Below are positions 27,815 to 37,498 of a stretch of DNA of 64,000 nucleotides, in pieces; the first letter of the stretch is position 1; each line of letters begins with the position of its first letter. The notes beneath the pieces are model-generated. The model saw nothing but the letters and a program-made list of their open reading frames with translations. It was not told the DNA's origin and did not search any database. Made by a program: the position numbers and the translations under genes. The stretch spans positions 992,001 through 1,056,000 of the forward strand of contig NZ_ATLK01000001.1 in NCBI RefSeq assembly GCF_000737845.1. Direction: 5' to 3'. The DNA is from Bifidobacterium bombi DSM 19703 (GTDB taxonomy: Bacteria > Actinomycetota > Actinomycetes > Actinomycetales > Bifidobacteriaceae).

Positions 27815-29006
27815 TCAGCCGACCCACTCCCTGAGACGGCGCATCCCCTCGGTGAGGCTCTCGTCGTCCAGCGCATACGAAAAACGCAGGTATCCAGGCG
27901 CTCCGAAAGCCTCCCCCCGGAACTGCCGCCACGTGCGCCTCATCAAGTAGCAACGTCGCAAAGTGCGAAGACGAATCCGCCACCGACCCATGCAGCCCCA
28001 GCGGCGCGCCAAGCAACGGCCGAATGTCAGCGAAGGCATAAAACGCACCGCGAGGCATCGGGCAGGTGACGCCTCTTACGGCGTTCAAATCGGAGACGAT
28101 GGCCTTGCGGCGCCTGTCGAACGCCTCCCTCATCCCCGCGACGACATCAAGCGGACCGCAAACCGCGGCGAGGGCTGCCTGTTGCGAGACATCAGCGACG
28201 TTGGAAGTCAGGTGACCCTGCAGTTTCGTTATCGCTCGGGCCACCGGTTGCGGGGCCACGGCCCACCCCACGCGCCATCCGGTCATGGCGTACGTCTTCG
28301 CCACACCGTTGAGTACGATCAACCTGTCCCGTACTTGCGGCACGAGAGCACCTACATACCCCGTTCCCGCTCCATCGTACGTCAGATGTTCGTATATTTC
28401 GTCGGAGATGATCCAGATATGGTTGTCATCGGCCCACCGCGCGATGTCCGTAAGTGTCGCGTCGCTCCACACCGCACCTGTTGGATTGTTCGGCGTATTG
28501 ATGACGACCGCCTTGGTGCGCTGTGTCCGAACCGCTTCAAAATCCGCCACCCCGGGTTCGAAACCACGTTCGGCACCGGCGAACACCTCGACCGGGACGC
28601 CTCCGGCCAGTTTGACCGCCTCAGGGTACGACGTCCAATATGGCGCGGGGACGATCACTTCGTCGCCGGGATTCACAAGCACTTGCATGGTTTCATAGAC
28701 GGCCTGCTTGCCTCCGTTGGTGACGACGACCTGGCTTTGATCCACATCAAACCCTGAGTCCCTGCGTGTCTTCCATGCAATGGCTTCGCGCAGTTCGGGA
28801 AGACCGGCCGTGGGCGTATAACGATGGTTCTTCGGATCCCTGCAGGCCTGCGCGGCGGCATCGACGATGTAATCAGCCGTTGGGAAATTCGGTTCCCCGG
28901 CGCCGAAGCCGATGACATCGACGCCCGACGCCCTCATGGCCTTCGCCTTGGAATCCACTGCGAGCGTGGCGCTTTCGCCGACTTGGTTGATGCGATCACT
29001 GAGCAT
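27815..29006 (-). pseudogene. aspartate aminotransferase (class I), C-terminal frameshift
   Basis: A PLP-dependent aminotransferase of the AspC/AAT Ib group. Present are GAGEPNFPTADYI, TNGGKQAVYE, APYWTSYPE, NTPNNPTGAV and SDEIYEHLTYDG. The PLP lysine is in NGVAKTYAMTGWRVGW. A run of six Cs on the plus strand (27913-27918) shifts the frame by +1; five would give [18 protein letters not shown] and a normal end at 27815 (396 residues). As read, translation runs on in the wrong frame to 27747 and loses the Arg of YLRFS that binds the substrate carboxylate. If the indel is real the enzyme should be inactive; if it is an error the gene is ordinary. AAAGGAAG precedes the ATG. Confidence 0.85.
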
Positions 29007-29169
29007 GGTGCTTCCTTTGGAATATCACGCGGCATCCAATGTACCGAGCCAGCCAGGACTCCTCATGTCGGTGACCTCAGACGGTCTTATCCGACGGCCG
29101 GGAGGGACGCTCGGACGTCACGTTCAGACAAAAGTGCGTTATACATAACGAATTATAGCCAAAGTAGGC

Positions 29170-30846
29170 CTATTCGACTTCGTGACCGCCCAGAATCGCG
29201 TTTTCGTCATGAGGATCATCGGCGATGGCCGGATCGGCCCAATGCCCGGCGGAACGTTCTTGACGCATGGCCTCGCGAACCGCCGTTCTGGCATCCATCA
29301 TCTCGTGGTAGTCGCGGCGTCTCTCCGCATTCGTCCGACGGTGGCTGCGGCCGCCATCGGAACCCTCTTCCAAGCGCAGATCCCGGCCTCTGGCTCCCAA
29401 CTGAGCGCCGTCAAGCATCTCAGCACCTGCGGAAATGGTCGGATCCCAATCGAACGCCACATAGTCGTCACCCTTGCCGATGCGAACTTCATCGCCTGGC
29501 CGGGCGCCGCTGTGGCGAAGGGAATCCTCTACCCCAAGGCTTGCCAGCCTATCGGCCAGATAGCCAACGGCCTCGTCGTTGTCGAAATCAGTCTGCCGAA
29601 CCCAACGCTCCGGCTTCAGACCCGTAACCCGATACCACACGTCGCCGGACTTGCTCTCCTGACGCTCCACCTTGAAATCCCCGGCCGAACGCCGTTCGTC
29701 AAACCCACGACGTCTGCGTAAAGCCGGTTGTTCCAGCGGTCTGATAGTCACGCGCTCCTGTTCGCTCCGACTCTCCTGCTCAGCAAGACCGGCCCGCAGC
29801 CGCGACACCAGGGCACCCAGAGCATAGCCCAATTCATCAAGGCCCTCATGGGTGACGGTGGAGATGACATAGACCGCAAGCCCCATCTTTTCGAATTCAG
29901 GTTTGACGAAATCGGCCAGTTCCTTGGCTTCGGGTACATCAGCCTTGTTGAGTACGATGACACGCGGGCGTTCAGCGATGGGTATGACGCCCATCGGGAG
30001 TTCCAATCGGTCCGCGTACTTGGCAAGCTCGGCCTCCAGCGCATGATAGTCCGAAATCGGGTCCCTGTCGGATTCGAACGTCGCGCAGTCAATGACGTGC
30101 GCTACCACTTCGGTCCTCTCAATGTGGCGCAAAAACTCCAAGCCCAGCCCCTTGCCCTCCGAAGCACCGGGGATAAGCCCAGGCACATCCGCGATCGTAT
30201 AGCGATACTCGCCCATATCGACCACGCCGAGATTCGGCACGAGCGTAGTGAACGGATAATCCGCAATCTTCGGTTTCGCCGCGCTCATGGCGGCGACGAG
30301 GCTTGACTTTCCAGAAGAAGGAAAACCGACGAGGGCCACATCGGCAATCGATTTGAGCTCGAGGATGATATCGCGTTCCTCACCAGGCTCACCAAGCAAG
30401 GCGAAGCCCGGAGCCCGGCGCACCTTATTTGCCAACGCCGCATTTCCCAAACCGCCGATGCCGCCTTCGGCAGCAACGTAACGGTCACCGACGTGACTAA
30501 GGTCGGCCAGTTGCCGCCCGGGACGCTTACTCTCGCCTGTGCCTCCCTTGGCTTCGAACACCACTGTTCCCGGTGGGACGGGCAGCACCACGTCCGCGCC
30601 CTTCGAACCGTCCTTCGTGTCCCCCAGACCCATCGTGCCGGACTCGGCAGAACGGTGTGGCACAAAACGGTAGTCGAGAAGGCTGTTGGCGTTGTCACTC
30701 GCCTCGAGAATGACCGACCCGCCATCACCGCCATTGCCCCCGTTGGGACCGGCGAGAGGCTTGTACTTTTCGCGCTTGACCCCGGCGGAACCGTTGCCGC
30801 CGTTGCCACCCTTGACGTGCAGCGTGACCCTATCTACAAAATCCAT
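29170..30846 (-). CDS. obgE: GTPase ObgE/CgtA
   Basis: A 558-residue Obg GTPase involved in large-subunit assembly and stress signalling. The glycine-rich Obg fold is at the N-terminus (GGNGGNGSAGVKREK, GPNGGNGGDGGSV). The G domain has GFPSSGKSS (P-loop), DVPGLIPGA (G3) and NKAD (G4). A C-terminal OCT domain is present (GDVWYRVTGLKPERWV). An Arg/Asp-rich tail of about 80 residues, typical of actinobacterial members, follows. AAGGGAG stands before the ATG. It follows rplU-rpmA, as in many bacteria, though a strong hairpin lies between. Confidence 0.97.
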   Translation of the reverse strand: MDFVDRVTLHVKGGNGGNGSAGVKREKYKPLAGPNGGNGGDGGSVILEASDNANSLLDYRFVPHRSAESGTMGLGDTKDGSKGADVVLPVPPGTVVFEAKGGTGESKRPGRQLADLSHVGDRYVAAEGGIGGLGNAALANKVRRAPGFALLGEPGEERDIILELKSIADVALVGFPSSGKSSLVAAMSAAKPKIADYPFTTLVPNLGVVDMGEYRYTIADVPGLIPGASEGKGLGLEFLRHIERTEVVAHVIDCATFESDRDPISDYHALEAELAKYADRLELPMGVIPIAERPRVIVLNKADVPEAKELADFVKPEFEKMGLAVYVISTVTHEGLDELGYALGALVSRLRAGLAEQESRSEQERVTIRPLEQPALRRRRGFDERRSAGDFKVERQESKSGDVWYRVTGLKPERWVRQTDFDNDEAVGYLADRLASLGVEDSLRHSGARPGDEVRIGKGDDYVAFDWDPTISAGAEMLDGAQLGARGRDLRLEEGSDGGRSHRRTNAERRRDYHEMMDARTAVREAMRQERSAGHWADPAIADDPHDENAILGGHEVE

Positions 30847-30978
30847 GGTTCTCCCTTTACACCTGTATCAGCCCCGGCCCTAAGGTAACACGGCACCAAA
30901 TTCTCCGTTCGCGCCGCGGGACCGGGATGGTTGCGACGACGCTCGACGCGCCGAAGCCCCTGAGACGCACCTGACAGT

Positions 30979-31019
30979 GCAAGGGCCGCACTCCCCGGTC
31001 TGAGGAGTGCGGCCCTTGC
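30979..31019. terminator. strong hairpin between rpmA and obgE
   Basis: A perfect 16-bp stem, GCAAGGGCCGCACTCC / GGAGTGCGGCCCTTGC, with a 9-nt loop, 19 bp after the rpmA stop. No long T run follows on the minus strand. It probably ends most rplU-rpmA transcripts and leaves obgE to readthrough or its own promoter. Confidence 0.75.
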
Positions 31020-31037
31020 TTCTATGCGTTTGCCCCG

Positions 31038-31292
31038 TTACTCTGCGGTGACCACATCGACGACCTTACGGTCACGACGCACACCGAACTTCACGTTGCC
31101 ATCGGCCAAGGCGAACAACGTGTGGTCCTTGCCGCAGCCTACGTTCTGTCCGGGATGGAATTTGGTTCCACGCTGGCGGACGAGGATGTTGCCCGCCACG
31201 ACGGACTCGCCGCCGAACTTCTTCACGCCAAGGTATTGTGGCCCTGAATCACGACCGTTGCGAGAAGCGGACGCACCTTTCTTATGTGCCAT
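31038..31292 (-). CDS. rpmA: 50S ribosomal protein L27
   Basis: An 84-residue L27 protein near the peptidyl-transferase centre. It begins [16 protein letters not shown] and has the [13 protein letters not shown] segment. The N-terminus starts directly with the mature sequence, without the cleavable extension of Firmicutes. AAAGGAG lies 5 nt before the ATG. It follows rplU by about 80 bp. Confidence 0.98.
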   Translation of the reverse strand: MAHKKGASASRNGRDSGPQYLGVKKFGGESVVAGNILVRQRGTKFHPGQNVGCGKDHTLFALADGNVKFGVRRDRKVVDVVTAE

Positions 31293-31371
31293 GATGGCTC
31301 CTTTCGATTATCAAGTGTTCTTGAAAGCTATAACTCCACCGTTACGGACAGTGGAAACGACCCTACAGCCC

Positions 31372-31680
31372 TCAGGCGATGGAAGTGACCTTGACCAAGG
31401 AGAGCTTCTGGCGATGGCCCTTGCGACGCGCCACGCCCGTCTTGTTCTTGAACTTCTGGATGTTGATCTTGGGTCCCTTGGCCTCATCGTTCACCACTTC
31501 GGCCTTGACGGAGATCTTCGCCAAGTCCTTGGCCGCCATCGTCACCTTGGCACCGTCAACCACGAGCGCAACCGGAAATTCAACAGTATCGCCCTTTTTC
31601 GCGTCAAGACGATTGACGAGCATCTTGTCGCCCACCTCGACCTTTTCCTGATGGCCGCCGGCCTTCACAATCGCGTACAT
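31372..31680 (-). CDS. rplU: 50S ribosomal protein L21
   Basis: A 102-residue L21 protein with [18 protein letters not shown] at the start and [15 protein letters not shown] near the end, the 23S-rRNA-contacting region. The ATG at 31680 has AAGGA 7 nt upstream; an in-frame ATG at 31704 does not. First gene of rplU-rpmA. Confidence 0.98.
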   Translation of the reverse strand: MYAIVKAGGHQEKVEVGDKMLVNRLDAKKGDTVEFPVALVVDGAKVTMAAKDLAKISVKAEVVNDEAKGPKINIQKFKNKTGVARRKGHRQKLSLVKVTSIA

Positions 31681-31754
31681 AATCCATTCCTTGCTATTCG
31701 ACAAAGCATTCCGTCCGGCGCAAAACGACCCGTCTGGCCAGACACCAAGTTATT

Positions 31755-31784
31755 AGAGTACACCGGGCCGTGTACTAACGTCAA
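31755..31784 (-). promoter_or_regulatory. putative rplU promoter
   Basis: On the minus strand TTGACG (31784-31779), 18-bp spacer, TACTCT (31760-31755), about 75 bp before the rplU start. It is a good -35 with a fair -10; no other comparable pair is seen in this gap. Confidence 0.45.
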
Positions 31785-31860
31785 CCATCGTCGACGACAC
31801 GCTTGAGGCAGGTCGCGGGCACAACGGCCCGACGTCGAAACCCAAGCCTGGGTCATGGGT

Positions 31861-34800
31861 TCAGCTTTCGTCACCTTCAAAGACGAGGTCGTCACCATCA
31901 TCTCCGGCGGCCGCGGCCGCGGCCGCGATCTGGGCGAGCTTGGCCTTCAGGTCAGGACTGGACCCCTGCGGAGCCGCGACCTCAGGCGAGGCTCCATGAC
32001 CATGCTTGTTGGTTTTGACGAATGGGTCGCCACCCTTCATGGCGTACGGGTCGGAATACTCGGCGGAGACTGTGGGCTCGTCGTGCAGGATGAAGCCTCG
32101 TCCCTTGCAGGTGGGGCATTCCTCGGAGAAGGCCTCCACCAGACCTTGCCCAATCCGCTTCCTGGTCATCTGGACAAGTCCCAGAGAAGTCACCTCGGCC
32201 ACCTGATGCTTGGTCCTGTCACGGGCCAGGCACTCGACCAGGCGGCGCAGGACCAGATCGCGGTTCGCGGGCATGACCATGTCCACGTAGTCAATCATGA
32301 TCATACCGCCGATATCACGCAGACGAAGCTGGCGGGCGATCTCCTCGCTGGCTTCGAGATTGCAGCGCGTGACCGTCTCCTCAAGCGACTTGCCCTTACC
32401 GATGAAGCGACCGGTGTTGACATCGATGGTGGTCATCGCCTCGGTACGGTCAATGACTATCGAGCCGCCACTGGGCAGATAGACCTGACGCTCCATGCCC
32501 TTGCGCAACTGGGAGTCGATCTGCCATTTGTCGAATACGTCCTTGCCTTCGTGCTCCTCAGGATCCCATTTCTCAAGGCGATCCTTCAGGTCGGGGGCCA
32601 TGGTGTCCAGATAATCCTCGATATGCGAGTAGACCTCATCACCCTGCACGATCATCCTGCTGAAATCGTCGTTGAAGATGTCTCGGACCACCCGAATGGC
32701 CATATCGGGCTCGCCTTGCAGCAGCTTGGCGCGCTTGCCGTGACGGTAGGTCTCGTGCTTCTCCTCGATCTTCTCCCACTGATGCCTGAGCGCCTCCAGG
32801 TCCTTCCCGATGGCTTCCTCGCTGGCCCCTTCGGCGGCAGTGCGGATGATGACTCCCATGTCCTTGGGGGCTATCTTCGAGACGATCGACTTGAGCCTCG
32901 TCCTTTCGCGTTCGGGCAATTTCCGGCTCACGCCCGTCATCCCGCCGGACGGCACAAGCACGAGGAAGCGCCCGGCCAAAGTGACCTGTGAAGTAAGACG
33001 TGCACCCTTGTGGCCTATCGGATCCTTGGTCACCTGCACCAAGACGGGGTCGCCGGATTTGAAGGCCAACTCGATGCGACGGGGCTGCCCTTCGAGACGG
33101 GTGGTATCCCAGTTGACCTCTCCGGCGTACAGCACGCCGTTGCGAGCCTGCCCGATGTCCACAAAAGCGGCTTCCATGCTGGGGAGCACATTCTGCACAC
33201 GCCCCAAATAGATGTTGCCGACCGTGGCCACCTCTTGAATATCGGAAACGTAGTGTTCAACCAGAACGTCGTCCTCAATCACTGAAATCTGGGTATGCCG
33301 ATCCTTTTGACGCACCACCATCAGGCGATTGACGTTTTCACGTCGCGCCAGGAAGTCCTGCTCCAGAATCTGGCTCTGACGACTGCGCTCCCGACGATTG
33401 TCCCGCCGCCTTTGCTTCTTGGCCTCCAGCCTGGTCGAACCTTCGATGTCGGTGATCTCGTCGATGTACTGCTGCTTACGCGAACGGGTCGCCGCACGGC
33501 CCGACTTGCGCACGGAGCGATCCTCTCCCTCGGCTTCTGCGGCGCGGCGACGGCGACGACGACGGGTCAGCGGCTGCCCCTCCTCCTCGTCATGCCCACC
33601 GGAGCGAACCTCCTCGGCATCTGACCCCGCGTCTTCAAGGTCATCGCGCTCATCGTCGCCCTTTGCGCGTCGAGCCCCGACCTTGCGCCGTGTGGTACGC
33701 GATTCACCTTCATCATCGCCACGCGCACGGCGCCTGCTTCTACGACGTACCGTAGACGAATCCTCATCCCAATCGGAGTCATCATCGTGACCGGATTCGA
33801 CGGGTTCATCGAAATCATCGAGGCTGTCAACCCGCTCGATGCCCTCGATCCCCACGCTTCTGCCACGCCTCGTCCGACGTGCCGGGAGCGCCGCCTTGCC
33901 CCCTTCATCGTCCGCTGCGTGGGCATCATCCCTGCGTCCCATGCGCCCACGCCCGGAACGACCACCACGCACAGCGGAACCGTCCATATCCTCCTCATCG
34001 ACTCCACGAGAGGAGGCCGAACGCTTCGCGCGCCTGCGGCCCCCGGTCAGGACAGGCTCATCTTCGTCGCCGTCATCTATCGGAGCGTACTCGATGTGCT
34101 CGCCGGCAAGATCCTCTTCGATCTGCTCCACCTCGTCGGAAGCCCTTCGTTCCTCGGCGTTCAGCCTGCGACGACCACGGCCCGTACGCACCACCGTGAC
34201 GAACCCGTCAGCCTCATCACCGGCTTCGTCGTCAAGCCCATATGCGTCAATCGTCGGGATGACGGGCTCCTGGAACAGCAGCGAAGCGCTGGGCTTCACC
34301 CGCACCGACCCCGTTGAACCGCTTGTGCGCGACCTCGAGCGCGACTCCTGCGAATCGCCCTGTACCATGTCACGGGAGTCTTCGAACATCTTCGGCGTCG
34401 GCTCATCCGAGTCGCCGGTTTCGGCATCGTTTCCGAAATCCGTAAGATCCTTCCGCCTGACCGACGAGACGCGCCGGCGCCGGCCCTTGGCAACGGTGCC
34501 ACGGGAACTTCTTGCCGAAGAGGATGACGCACGGTTATGCCCCGCGTCCTCGTCCTGTGTGTCGCGTCCATCCTTTTCGGCCGAACGCCCCGTAGACGTC
34601 GCAGAAGGCTCGGAAAAGTCGGATCCCGTTTTCCTCGATGTTCGCTTGCGCCCGGCTGGTTTGCGCACCGGGTCATGTTCCTGTGGCCCATCCAGCTCCG
34701 TCGCCGCAGAGGCTTCATCCGCCCGTTCCTCGAGCTCCTCGACCTTGAGTTTCATGGCGGCACCGGCCGCACCAGTTCCTCGTACCACCCGTCGGCCCAC

Positions 34801-34965
34801 CCGCCGGCGCCGCGCACCCGCCCCGCGCTTTTCAGCGCCGTCAACAGGCTCGCGTCCTGCAACAAAGCCAGTGTCTTGTTCCGTTTCCTGTGAAGCCGAG
34901 ATTCGCTCGTCTTCGTCATGTGTTGTCTTGCGCACAATACTCCTTGCGATGCGCTGCAATCGCAT
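31861..34965 (-). CDS. rne: ribonuclease E/G family endoribonuclease
   Basis: A protein of about 1034 residues that processes rRNA and turns over mRNA. The first half (to about residue 520) is low-complexity, alternating acidic and Arg-rich blocks with no fold visible. The catalytic part then follows: VGNIYLGRVQNVLPSMEAAFVDIG (S1-like), IDRTEAMTTIDVNTG and GGMIMIDYVDM with the Mg-binding Asp residues, and the zinc-link CPTCKGRG. The C-terminus ends in poly-Ala encoded by a CGGCCG repeat (31908-31928). The long N-terminal extension is an actinobacterial trait. The start is uncertain: the ATG at 34965 has GGAG 6 nt before, while a GTG at 34935 has AAGGAG at 4 nt. Confidence 0.93.
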   Translation of the reverse strand: MRLQRIARSIVRKTTHDEDERISASQETEQDTGFVAGREPVDGAEKRGAGARRRRVGRRVVRGTGAAGAAMKLKVEELEERADEASAATELDGPQEHDPVRKPAGRKRTSRKTGSDFSEPSATSTGRSAEKDGRDTQDEDAGHNRASSSSARSSRGTVAKGRRRRVSSVRRKDLTDFGNDAETGDSDEPTPKMFEDSRDMVQGDSQESRSRSRTSGSTGSVRVKPSASLLFQEPVIPTIDAYGLDDEAGDEADGFVTVVRTGRGRRRLNAEERRASDEVEQIEEDLAGEHIEYAPIDDGDEDEPVLTGGRRRAKRSASSRGVDEEDMDGSAVRGGRSGRGRMGRRDDAHAADDEGGKAALPARRTRRGRSVGIEGIERVDSLDDFDEPVESGHDDDSDWDEDSSTVRRRSRRRARGDDEGESRTTRRKVGARRAKGDDERDDLEDAGSDAEEVRSGGHDEEEGQPLTRRRRRRRAAEAEGEDRSVRKSGRAATRSRKQQYIDEITDIEGSTRLEAKKQRRRDNRRERSRQSQILEQDFLARRENVNRLMVVRQKDRHTQISVIEDDVLVEHYVSDIQEVATVGNIYLGRVQNVLPSMEAAFVDIGQARNGVLYAGEVNWDTTRLEGQPRRIELAFKSGDPVLVQVTKDPIGHKGARLTSQVTLAGRFLVLVPSGGMTGVSRKLPERERTRLKSIVSKIAPKDMGVIIRTAAEGASEEAIGKDLEALRHQWEKIEEKHETYRHGKRAKLLQGEPDMAIRVVRDIFNDDFSRMIVQGDEVYSHIEDYLDTMAPDLKDRLEKWDPEEHEGKDVFDKWQIDSQLRKGMERQVYLPSGGSIVIDRTEAMTTIDVNTGRFIGKGKSLEETVTRCNLEASEEIARQLRLRDIGGMIMIDYVDMVMPANRDLVLRRLVECLARDRTKHQVAEVTSLGLVQMTRKRIGQGLVEAFSEECPTCKGRGFILHDEPTVSAEYSDPYAMKGGDPFVKTNKHGHGASPEVAAPQGSSPDLKAKLAQIAAAAAAAGDDGDDLVFEGDES

Positions 34966-35212
34966 CGCTTTCTCCAGTCGTCCGCGCCGCCGATGCGGGT
35001 CTTCAGCATGCCTTCGCATCGACCGACCACACCAGCGCCACTTCAAAAGTCCTCACTGCCGACGGCGGACACCAACGCCCGTGCCCATATGCACGAGGGG
35101 ATCGACGCCATCGATACCCGGCGGTTTGCAGAACCACCTCGTTCCAGTATAGGCCATAAGCAGCCCGGGGGCCGCTTTCCTGGAAAATCTATGGATACGG
35201 AGCGTCAGAACC

Positions 35213-35851
35213 TCAGCCGACCAGCGGCTTGGAAGGCAGAATCCGATCAATCAGGAAGAGCAGCAACCCAAGCACGATGAAGAACACCACGCAACCTGCG
35301 CAATTGACGACGAGCTGCTCCAGACCTATCTTCGGCAGGTCGATGAACCCGTAGGGATAGGGATTTCCATGCGGCTCCGGCCCCGAATGCGGCCACAGCG
35401 CAGCACGGATCAAGATGAAGGCGAGATACAGAGGAAAATATATGAGCCAGGAGAAGACGTAATGCCATTTAAACCGGCGATGCGGGTCGAACAGCAGGAA
35501 ATCGACGCTCGCCATGATGGGAACGACCTTATGTAGAATCAGATTCGTCACGATGCCGAACACGTATTTGGCAGTCGCTGGATTCGGCGGCGGCAACAGG
35601 ACCGTGGCTATGATGCCCGTCACCATGATGTAGAGCGTAAGCACCCCCTTTAGCCAGGCGGGAGGCTGGTTGCCGTCGATCAGCAACGCAATCGCGGCCC
35701 ATAGCATGACCAGACCGAGCACGAAGTTGGACTGGTAGGTGAAGTAGACCCAATAGCTCGTGGTGGTCCAGGCTACGCTGGTCCACGCCAGACACAGAAA
35801 CGCAATGACGAAACGATAGACGCTCACAAAATATTTCATGCCTGACAGCAT
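35213..35851 (-). CDS. Pr6Pr-family membrane protein
   Basis: A 212-residue integral membrane protein with about six hydrophobic helices and the layout of the Pr6Pr (FAR-17a/AIG1-like) family: TYQSNFVLGLVMLWAA, then LHKVVPIMASVDFLLFD and KWHYVFSWLIYFPLYLAFIL. The last carries the conserved Trp-Leu-Ile-Tyr-Phe-Pro pattern. The function in bacteria is unknown. The start may be the ATG at 35851 or at 35839; neither has a good ribosome site. Its neighbours (rne, pncB) give no hint of function. Confidence 0.7.
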   Translation of the reverse strand: MLSGMKYFVSVYRFVIAFLCLAWTSVAWTTTSYWVYFTYQSNFVLGLVMLWAAIALLIDGNQPPAWLKGVLTLYIMVTGIIATVLLPPPNPATAKYVFGIVTNLILHKVVPIMASVDFLLFDPHRRFKWHYVFSWLIYFPLYLAFILIRAALWPHSGPEPHGNPYPYGFIDLPKIGLEQLVVNCAGCVVFFIVLGLLLFLIDRILPSKPLVG

Positions 35852-36041
35852 ACGTACCCGAAGGGAGAAAACCTTCGTCCGACTGCCAAATTAGGATAAG
35901 AGTCACATTTCGCGCCGTCGTTGCGAAGAATCCCACACGGGGTCCGCGGACGACAGCCGCTCTTCCCAGTGCGTTCGCACGACACGGCACAGAGACACGA
36001 AAAGGAAGTCCGTTCACTTGACTTCACCTTGGAAGGACGAT

Positions 36042-37424
36042 ATGACTGACCATCAAGCTGACCGTTCACAGAAAGACGATGCCGAGCCGAACTGCCCGCT
36101 CGCATATTCACCGGCCCTGATGACGGACATGTACGAATACACCATGCTCGACGCGGCACTCCAGGACGGTACGGCCAACCGCAGAAGCGTATTCGAGGTG
36201 TATACGCGCCATCTGCCTGAAGGCCGACGTTACGGAGTCGTGGCCGGAACGGGACGTCTCCTCGACGCACTCGAACATTTCAGACTTGGTGAGGACGATC
36301 TGCGATTCCTGTACGACAATCGCATCGTAAGCCCGAACACGGTACGCTGGCTTGAGGGCTTCCGTTTCCACGGCACGATTCGTGGATACCGCGAGGGCGA
36401 AATCTACTTCCCTGACTCCCCGGTCCTTCAGGTCGAAGGAGTGTTCGCGGAATGTACCCTGCTCGAGACGCTTATACTTTCCATCCTCAACTACGATTCT
36501 GCGGTGGCCGCCGCCGCCTCGCGCATGAGTACGGCAGCCAAGGGCCGCCCCTGCATGGACATGGGCGGACGCCGCACCAATGAGTGGGCCGCCGTGGCAG
36601 CGGCGCGGGCATCGGTCGTAGGCGGGTTCAGCGGAACGGCGAACCTCCTGGCAGCCAAGACATACGGATTGAAGCCCATCGGTACTTCAGCGCACTGTTT
36701 CACCCTTCTGCACGACAGCGAACGCGATGCCTTCCAAGGGCAGATCGATGCGCTCGGCAGGTCCACGACCCTGCTGGTCGACACATACAACATTGAGGAG
36801 GCGGTGAAGACCGCCGTTGAAGTAGCAGGCCCCGAGCTCGGCTGCGTGCGCATCGATTCGGGCGATCTGGCGGAAATGGCACAACGGGTACGCGGTGAGC
36901 TTGACGCCTTGGGCGCCACGCAGACCAAGATCACCGTCACGAACGACCTGGACGAATATGCGCTCGCCGGTCTGCAAGCGGCACCGGTTGACTCATACGG
37001 CGTCGGCACGAAGCTGGTGACTGGATCGGGGGCTCCGACCTGCGCGATGGTCTACAAGATGACCGAGCGTGAAGGAAACAACGGCGAGATGGTGCCGGTA
37101 GGCAAGAGGTCCAAAGACAAGGCGAGTCTGCCTGGCCGTAAGCTCGCCTACAGATCGTACGAGTACAATCTCGCCAACGGCGAGCACGTCGTATCGGGTT
37201 CGAACGAGCGTCTGGAATCCTTCCACACCCCAGATGATATGGACACGGAGAATCTGCTGGTCGATTACATGGTCGAAGGGCAAGCAGACACCCGGTATCA
37301 AGGCCACGACGCCATCATGACGGCCAGAGCCCATCGTGCGGCACAGCTCAGCCGCCTTCCCATAGCCGCGCAATCGCTGATGAAGGGCGACCCAGCGATA
37401 CCCACGCAAATTCAAGTGCTCTAG
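36042..37424 (+). CDS. pncB: nicotinate phosphoribosyltransferase
   Basis: PncB joins nicotinate to PRPP, using ATP, to make nicotinate mononucleotide for NAD salvage. The 460-residue protein has ALMTDMYEYTML at the N-terminus, FSGTANLLAA, GTSAHCFTLLH around the phosphorylatable His, LVDTYNIEEAV, RIDSGDL and YGVGTKLVTGSGAP. The ATG at 36042 follows GGAAGGA; an in-frame TTG at 36018 is a poorer choice. It stands alone. Confidence 0.95.
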   Translation: MTDHQADRSQKDDAEPNCPLAYSPALMTDMYEYTMLDAALQDGTANRRSVFEVYTRHLPEGRRYGVVAGTGRLLDALEHFRLGEDDLRFLYDNRIVSPNTVRWLEGFRFHGTIRGYREGEIYFPDSPVLQVEGVFAECTLLETLILSILNYDSAVAAAASRMSTAAKGRPCMDMGGRRTNEWAAVAAARASVVGGFSGTANLLAAKTYGLKPIGTSAHCFTLLHDSERDAFQGQIDALGRSTTLLVDTYNIEEAVKTAVEVAGPELGCVRIDSGDLAEMAQRVRGELDALGATQTKITVTNDLDEYALAGLQAAPVDSYGVGTKLVTGSGAPTCAMVYKMTEREGNNGEMVPVGKRSKDKASLPGRKLAYRSYEYNLANGEHVVSGSNERLESFHTPDDMDTENLLVDYMVEGQADTRYQGHDAIMTARAHRAAQLSRLPIAAQSLMKGDPAIPTQIQVL

Positions 37425-37498
37425 AATCGCAACGAGCGATCGAGATTACCGGACGACTCACACATGCGGCGCAACGGCATTACAACAACGATGCGGAC

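Noticed and set aside
31905..31930. CGGCCG tandem repeat as a regulatory or unstable element
   Set aside because: It lies inside rne and simply encodes the poly-Ala near the C-terminus.
33839..35152. A 437-codon plus-strand open frame opposite the rne gene
   Set aside because: It is Ser/Arg/Pro-rich with no family signal and lies antisense to the low-complexity GC-rich half of RNase E/G, which explains the lack of stops.
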